Shown here: one piece after another, positions 59,148-64,000 of the stretch
Layout: every line of letters starts with the position of its first letter
Numbering within the stretch: position 1 is the stretch's first letter
NCBI GenBank assembly: GCA_029907105.1
Contig: JARYMM010000014.1
Location: 1-64,000, forward strand
Origin: Anaerolineae bacterium
GTDB lineage: Bacteria; Chloroflexota; Anaerolineae; UBA3071
Direction: 5' to 3'
DNA length: 64,000 bases
Made by a program: the position numbers and the translations under genes
The notes under the pieces: model-generated
Database searches by the model: none
The model's input: only the letters and a program-made list of their open reading frames with translations
Told to the model about the DNA's origin: nothing

Positions 59148-60626
59148 ATGGGCGAGAAGATCAAGGTAGACGAACACATCACCCTGGAGCGGGTAGCTCC
59201 CTACGTCTGGGAGATCCCCAAACACGGCGACATGCTGGTTCCTGGCCGCATCTTCGGCGACCGGGAGATGGTGGACCACCTCATCGGTGACGTGAAGAAA
59301 GGCAAAGAGTGGAACGCCCTGGAGCAGATCGTCAACGTAGCCTGCCTGCCCGGCATTCAGGTGGCCTCGCTGGCCATGGCCGACGTGCACCCGGGCTATG
59401 GCTTCCCCATCGGCGGCGTGGGCGGTTTCGACACCGAGACCGGCATCATCAGCGTGGCCGGGGTGGGCTTCGACATCAACTGCGGCGTGCGCACGCTGCG
59501 CACCTCGCTCCGGGAGGCCGACATCGAGCCCAAGAAGGAGGACCTGGCCGACGCCCTCTTTCGCACCGTGCCTGCCGGCCTGGGCTCCACTGGCGACCTC
59601 AAGCTCAGCCTCAAAGAGATTGACCAGGTGCTGGTGGAAGGGGCCAGGTTTTCCGTCAGGCGGGGCTATGGCTTCCCCGAAGACCTGCAATATATTGAGG
59701 ACGGCGGTTGTCTGGAGGGCGCGGACCCCGCCCATGTCTCACACAAAGCCAAGGAGCGACAGTTCCAACAGGTGGGCACACTGGGCTCAGGCAATCACTA
59801 CTGTGAGGTGCAGATTGTGGACGAGATCTATGCGCCAGAGGTGGCCGAGGCCTTTGGCCTCTTCCTGGGCCAGGTGCTTATCAGCATCCACTCCGGCAGC
59901 CGTGCCCTGGGCCATCAGATCGGCACCGACTATCTGCCCTTCCTGGAACAATCCAGCAAGAAGTACGGCATCCCCATCCGCGAGCGGGAGCTGGTCTGTG
60001 CGCCCTTCAAGAGCCCCGAAGGGCAACAGTACTTCGCGGCCATGAAGGCGGGGGCTAACTGCGCCTACGCCAACCGCCAGGCACTGGCCCATCTGGTGCG
60101 GGTGGCCTTCAAAAAGGCGCTGGGCACCCCGGAACGGCAGATCGAAACCCTCTATGAGGTGCCGCACAACATCGCCAAGCTGGAAAGGCACGTCGTGGAT
60201 GGCGTGGAACGGGAACTGATCGTGCACCGCAAGGGGGCCACACGGGCCTTTGGCCCTGGCCGGCCGGAGTTACCGGCCGCCTATCGCGCTGTAGGCCAGC
60301 CGGTGCTGGTGGGAGGCACCATGGGCACCCATTCCTACATCCTCTGCGGCACAAGTCGGGGCCTCAAGGAGACCTTCGGCAGCGCGCTGCATGGTGCGGG
60401 GCGCTCCCTTTCCCGCAACCAGGCCAAGAAGCAGTTCTGGGGTGGCGACGTGATCAAGGAACTGGGCACGCGCGGCATCATCATCCGTGCTCATTCCAAG
60501 GCCGGCGTGGCCGAGGAAGCGCCGGGGGCTTACAAGGATGTGCTGCAGGTGGTGGACGTCATGCACAACGCCGGCATCGTGCGCAAAGTGGCCCGCCTGC
60601 GCCCGGTCATCTGTGTGAAAGGGTAG
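59148..60626 (+). CDS. rtcB: tRNA-splicing ligase RtcB
   Basis: 492 residues. GTP-dependent 3'-phosphate/5'-OH RNA ligase. Metal ligands are in MADVHPGYGFPIGGV and GFDINCGVRT, GSGNHYCE, HSGSRALGH; the GMP-accepting His in the MHNAG region near the C-terminus. ATG 59148 is preceded by AGGAGGAGAACGAAA. It lies alone, without archease or RtcR, downstream of hypE. Confidence 0.95.
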   Translation: MGEKIKVDEHITLERVAPYVWEIPKHGDMLVPGRIFGDREMVDHLIGDVKKGKEWNALEQIVNVACLPGIQVASLAMADVHPGYGFPIGGVGGFDTETGIISVAGVGFDINCGVRTLRTSLREADIEPKKEDLADALFRTVPAGLGSTGDLKLSLKEIDQVLVEGARFSVRRGYGFPEDLQYIEDGGCLEGADPAHVSHKAKERQFQQVGTLGSGNHYCEVQIVDEIYAPEVAEAFGLFLGQVLISIHSGSRALGHQIGTDYLPFLEQSSKKYGIPIRERELVCAPFKSPEGQQYFAAMKAGANCAYANRQALAHLVRVAFKKALGTPERQIETLYEVPHNIAKLERHVVDGVERELIVHRKGATRAFGPGRPELPAAYRAVGQPVLVGGTMGTHSYILCGTSRGLKETFGSALHGAGRSLSRNQAKKQFWGGDVIKELGTRGIIIRAHSKAGVAEEAPGAYKDVLQVVDVMHNAGIVRKVARLRPVICVKG

Positions 60627-60656
60627 ATGCTGGTAGAAGGGCAAAGCAGGTGAAAC

Positions 60657-60965
60657 ATGAGTGTAGCGGAGATCGAATTGATACATCTGAAGACGCGGGT
60701 GGACTGGCTGGAACAGGCAGTGCGGGAACTGCGAGGCGAAAGCCAGACAGTTCCCGCCGTCGAAGGCGAGGGGCTCTCGGAACGCGAGTGGCTGCTGGCT
60801 GAGCTCAAGCGGCAGGGGCTGATCCGTGATCCCACACCGAAAGAACGGGCTCTGGCAGCAGAATGGGATGCCCTGTCTGGAGAGGAAAAACAAGCTCATA
60901 TTGAGCATATGCGCTCGTTGAAGCTGGAGCCGCTTCTTAGCGAGATGATCATCCAGAACCGATAA
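60657..60965 (+). CDS. Putative antitoxin for the following PIN toxin
   Basis: 102 residues. N-terminal coiled coil IELIHLKTRVDWLEQAV and a charged C-terminus; no recognised DNA-binding domain. Its stop overlaps the PIN start by one base (TAATG), so it is coupled. An antitoxin role is inferred from position only. Confidence 0.55.
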   Translation: MSVAEIELIHLKTRVDWLEQAVRELRGESQTVPAVEGEGLSEREWLLAELKRQGLIRDPTPKERALAAEWDALSGEEKQAHIEHMRSLKLEPLLSEMIIQNR

Positions 60966-61480
60966 TGAGTCTGTACTACTTCGATGCCAGCGCCCTGGTC
61001 AAGTACTACGTCACCGAGCCGGGTAGCATGTGGGTCAGGGAGCTCATTGACCAGGGCGATCCGGATACCGGCGAATGGCTCAATACGGTGTCCATTGCCG
61101 AGGTGAGCCTGGTGGAAGTGGCTGCCGCTTTGGCCATGTCGGCGCGCACGGGTCGCCTCCAACAGAAAGACCGTGACCGAGAATACCGACACTTCATGAG
61201 CGATGTGGTCCATCGGTATAGCTCTATCCGGATGATCACAGCCGACTTCGAGGCAGCCGCTGAGCTCACGCAGCGGCATCCTCTGCGAGCCTACGACGCA
61301 CTGCAACTGGCTGTGGCTCTACGCTACAGGCAAGTGCTGGCCCGTTACAGTGTGGGCCTGGTCTTCCTTAGCAGCGACGAGCGATTGCTGACCGCGGCCG
61401 AGGTCGAGGGACTGGCTACGGACAATCCCCTCGGCCATGCTGTGCCGGCCGATGTAGCCGGCACAGGGAACAAGAAATAG
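60965..61480 (+). CDS. PIN-domain ribonuclease toxin
   Basis: 171 residues, slightly longer than usual VapC. SLYYFDASALVKYYVTEPGS holds the first Asp, TVSIAEVSLVE the Glu, and AYDALQLAVALR the next Asp. Stop is followed by a possible rtcB-derived segment (61505). Confidence 0.88.
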   Translation: MSLYYFDASALVKYYVTEPGSMWVRELIDQGDPDTGEWLNTVSIAEVSLVEVAAALAMSARTGRLQQKDRDREYRHFMSDVVHRYSSIRMITADFEAAAELTQRHPLRAYDALQLAVALRYRQVLARYSVGLVFLSSDERLLTAAEVEGLATDNPLGHAVPADVAGTGNKK

Positions 61481-61504
61481 CGACCACCTTATTCCAGGGT
61501 GGAT

Positions 61505-61530
61505 GCGGCCGAAGAAGCGCCGGGGGCTTA
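61505..61530 (+). repeat. Duplicate of an rtcB 3' segment
   Basis: GCCGAAGAAGCGCCGGGGGC and 3 more bases match rtcB 60508-60533 in 24 of 26 positions and then diverge. Confidence 0.6.
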
Positions 61531-61548
61531 AAGTCTCGAGATACAATC

Positions 61549-61599
61549 AAAAACGCCAACCATTGGGCAAGAAGGCAATGCCCGACGGCTGGCGTTTTC
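61549..61599. terminator. Bidirectional terminator
   Basis: AAAAACGCCA pairs with TGGCGTTTT; inner TTGGGCA with TGCCCGA. It separates the toxin gene from the convergent export genes. Confidence 0.85.
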
Positions 61600-61627
61600 T
61601 ACGTCACCGAGTCTTGCGCAGCGCTAT

Positions 61628-62872
61628 CTACTCGTAGCGGAGGGCGTCAATGGGGTTGAGCCGCGCGGCCCGCGTGGCCGGGTAGATGCCGAAGAACAGC
61701 CCCACCGCCGCCGAGAAACCGATAGCCAACAACACCGCCTGCACCGAAAGCACGGCGGTCAATTCCTCTGCCAGACGGGATACCGCCTGCGCACCCACGA
61801 TGCCCAGCCCCAACCCCACCAGGCCGCCGATCATGGAAATCACCACGGCCTCGATGAGGAATTGCAGCAGAATATCCCGCCGCTTGGCCCCCACTGCCTT
61901 GCGCAGGCCGATCTCCCGCGTGCGCTCGGTCACCGATACCAGCATGATGTTCATGATGCCAATGCCGCCTACCAGCAGGGAGATGGCGGCGATGCTGCCC
62001 AGGAAGATGGTCAACACGCCTGTGATCTCGCCGAAAATGGAAATGATGTCTGCCTGGCTGATGATGGTGAAATCGTCGTCACGGTAGGCGATGTTGTGCC
62101 GCACCCGCAACAACTCGGCGATCTGCCGGGCAGCCGCTTCCATGCGCTCTTCGCTGACCGCTGCGGCATAGATGACCGACACGCGGTAGTCACCAGAGAG
62201 GGTGCGATCACGAAAAAGGCGCGCCTGGGCGGTGGTGAGGGGCACAAAGACCGCGTTGTCCTGATCGCCGAAACCGGAGCCCCCCTTCTCCTCCATGACG
62301 CCGATGACGCGGAAGGGCACCGTTCCGATTTTGATCGTCTGGCCGATGGGGTAGTCCTCGTCGGGGAAGAGCCTTTGGGCCACCGTCTGGCCGAGCACGG
62401 CCACGCGCGATTGCGCTGCCAGGTGCGTCTGGTCAATGAACTCGCCCAGCACAACCTTCCAGTTGCGCACAGCGGTGAACTCCGGCGTCACCCCTGAAAC
62501 CTGCGGCAGCGCATCCCGATTGCCGGCGCTGACCGTGGTGTAGCGATACAACTCCGGAGCGACGGCCACCACATCCGGCACGTTGAAGGGGTCGGCGATG
62601 GCCAGGGCATCGCCGTAGGTCAGTCCCTGAGTGGTGCGTTGACCCCGAATGGGCAGCCGCCCCTGCTGCAACTGCCCCGGCACGACAAACAGCAGGTTAG
62701 ACCCGACGCTCTGGAACTGCTCGGTGATGTACTGTTCCACCCCCTGGCCGACAGAGAGAAGGGTGATCACCGCGCCCACGCCGATGACGATGCCCAACAT
62801 GGTCAGCGCGGTGCGCAGCTTGTTCGACGACAGCCCGCGCAGGGCAATGCGAATGGACGATACCAGATTCAT
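61628..62872 (-). CDS. MacB-type ABC transporter permease (FtsX/MacB)
   Basis: 414 residues, four membrane helices: one near residue 25 and three at the C-terminus (about 285-400) around a large extracytoplasmic domain. N-terminus SIRIALRGLSSNKLRTALTM is the MacB_PCD start. Works with the ATPase encoded upstream (62999). Confidence 0.92.
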   Translation of the reverse strand: MNLVSSIRIALRGLSSNKLRTALTMLGIVIGVGAVITLLSVGQGVEQYITEQFQSVGSNLLFVVPGQLQQGRLPIRGQRTTQGLTYGDALAIADPFNVPDVVAVAPELYRYTTVSAGNRDALPQVSGVTPEFTAVRNWKVVLGEFIDQTHLAAQSRVAVLGQTVAQRLFPDEDYPIGQTIKIGTVPFRVIGVMEEKGGSGFGDQDNAVFVPLTTAQARLFRDRTLSGDYRVSVIYAAAVSEERMEAAARQIAELLRVRHNIAYRDDDFTIISQADIISIFGEITGVLTIFLGSIAAISLLVGGIGIMNIMLVSVTERTREIGLRKAVGAKRRDILLQFLIEAVVISMIGGLVGLGLGIVGAQAVSRLAEELTAVLSVQAVLLAIGFSAAVGLFFGIYPATRAARLNPIDALRYE

Positions 62873-62889
62873 GGCAGCTTATCTCTCGA

Positions 62890-62998
62890 CTAATACTACA
62901 ACCGCACCTGGTGGTATGTGTCATGCTTCGCTGGAGTCGGCCGGGCAATGAAGTTTGACGCCTGAAACCCGCTCAGCATGACAGGTATGGTTGTAGTA

Positions 62999-63002
<4 letters not shown>
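62890..63002. repeat. MITE-like element, copy 2
   Basis: TAATACTACAACC at one end and GGTTGTAGTACTAA at the other as inverted termini, with the shared core GCCTGAAACCCGCTCAGCAT. It separates ATPase and permease, and the ATPase stop codon (minus strand) lies in its end. Confidence 0.75.
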
Positions 63003-63799
<797 letters not shown>

Positions 63800-63938
63800 T
63801 GGTGATCGGTTTTGGGGTCACTGATGGGTCTGAGAGCATCCCCTCAGTTCCATCAGCCCCTCCAGTTCTCTTCACTGTTGCCTTGTTATACCCCGTTGCC
63901 CCGTCGCCTCGGTGCCTCGGTGCCCTCAGCTTCCTTAC
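63800..63938. other. Intergenic, no gene seen
   Basis: Contains short tandem units CGTCGCCTCGGTGCCTCGG; no coding signal or clear promoter. Confidence 0.5.
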
Positions 63939-64000
63939 TCACTGCTGCGGGCCAAAGGTCTGGCGTAACTGCTCCAGGGAACTGACCTGACGCAAAGCCA
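63939..64000 (-). CDS. C-terminal end of an upstream gene, possibly the membrane-fusion partner
   Basis: Minus-strand frame ending SSLEQLRQTFGPQQ-stop at 63939, open to the window edge. In MacAB-type systems the fusion protein precedes the ATPase, so that is the guess; 19 residues cannot prove it. Confidence 0.4.
   Translation of the reverse strand, partial: ALRQVSSLEQLRQTFGPQQ

Overview
High-GC bacterial chromosome segment with no phage or plasmid genes. The gene mix suggests a Chloroflexota bacterium, probably Anaerolineae-like and anaerobic: group 3c [NiFe] hydrogenase with heterodisulfide reductase, MoxR-DUF58, DegV, several toxin-antitoxin pairs, and abundant dispersed palindromes. That placement is inferred from gene content; there is no rRNA here.

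Layout. 0.2-6.2 kb: malQ, a very large GH13 protein and rtcA, with overlapping ends. 6.2-9.5 kb: HicBA, a coiled-coil PD-(D/E)XK-like protein, AbrB/PIN and RNase Z. 9.6-21.3 kb: housekeeping genes (MoxR ATPase, DUF58, prfA, prmC, HerA-like ATPase, DegV, MobA, alkyltransferase-like protein, a nitrilase-fold protein without its catalytic Cys, a Clp1/Grc3-type kinase, threonine aldolase). 21.3-22.2 kb: tRNA-Asp and a second coiled-coil nuclease-like gene. 22.5-32.3 kb: a catabolic cluster under a divergent GntR regulator, made of a RuBisCO-like protein, 2-oxoacid/acetoin dehydrogenase E1a-E1b-E2, three TIM-barrel amidohydrolases and an FGGY kinase. 32.4-37.5 kb (minus strand): clpB and a NarL-type two-component system. 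37.7-40.5 kb: three paralogous one-helix membrane miniproteins, a frameshifted solute-binding lipoprotein and a lone receiver. 40.5-47.3 kb: hdrCB fusion, hdrA, mvhD, mvhG, mvhA and a hydrogenase protease, predicted to form an electron-bifurcating complex. 47.4-52.9 kb: kinase remnant, pstSCAB, half-size ChrA, Usp. 53.0-59.1 kb: hypABFDE without hypC. 59.1-61.5 kb: rtcB and a PIN toxin pair. 61.6-64.0 kb (minus strand): a MacB-type export system.

Main points. (1) hdrA is interrupted by an in-frame TGA exactly where the family has a conserved Cys, and a perfect GGUC-loop hairpin follows 20 nt later: this reads as a selenoprotein HdrA with a bacterial SECIS. (2) The RuBisCO-like cluster looks like an uncharacterised sugar-acid or lactone pathway. 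(3) The window is studded with inverted arrays of degenerate 7-nt units, many lying in frame inside genes (GH13, rtcA, prmC, hypB, hypF four times, hypE). (4) The one-helix miniprotein family, two members of which share a near-identical promoter, precedes the hydrogenase/Hdr operon and may belong to it.
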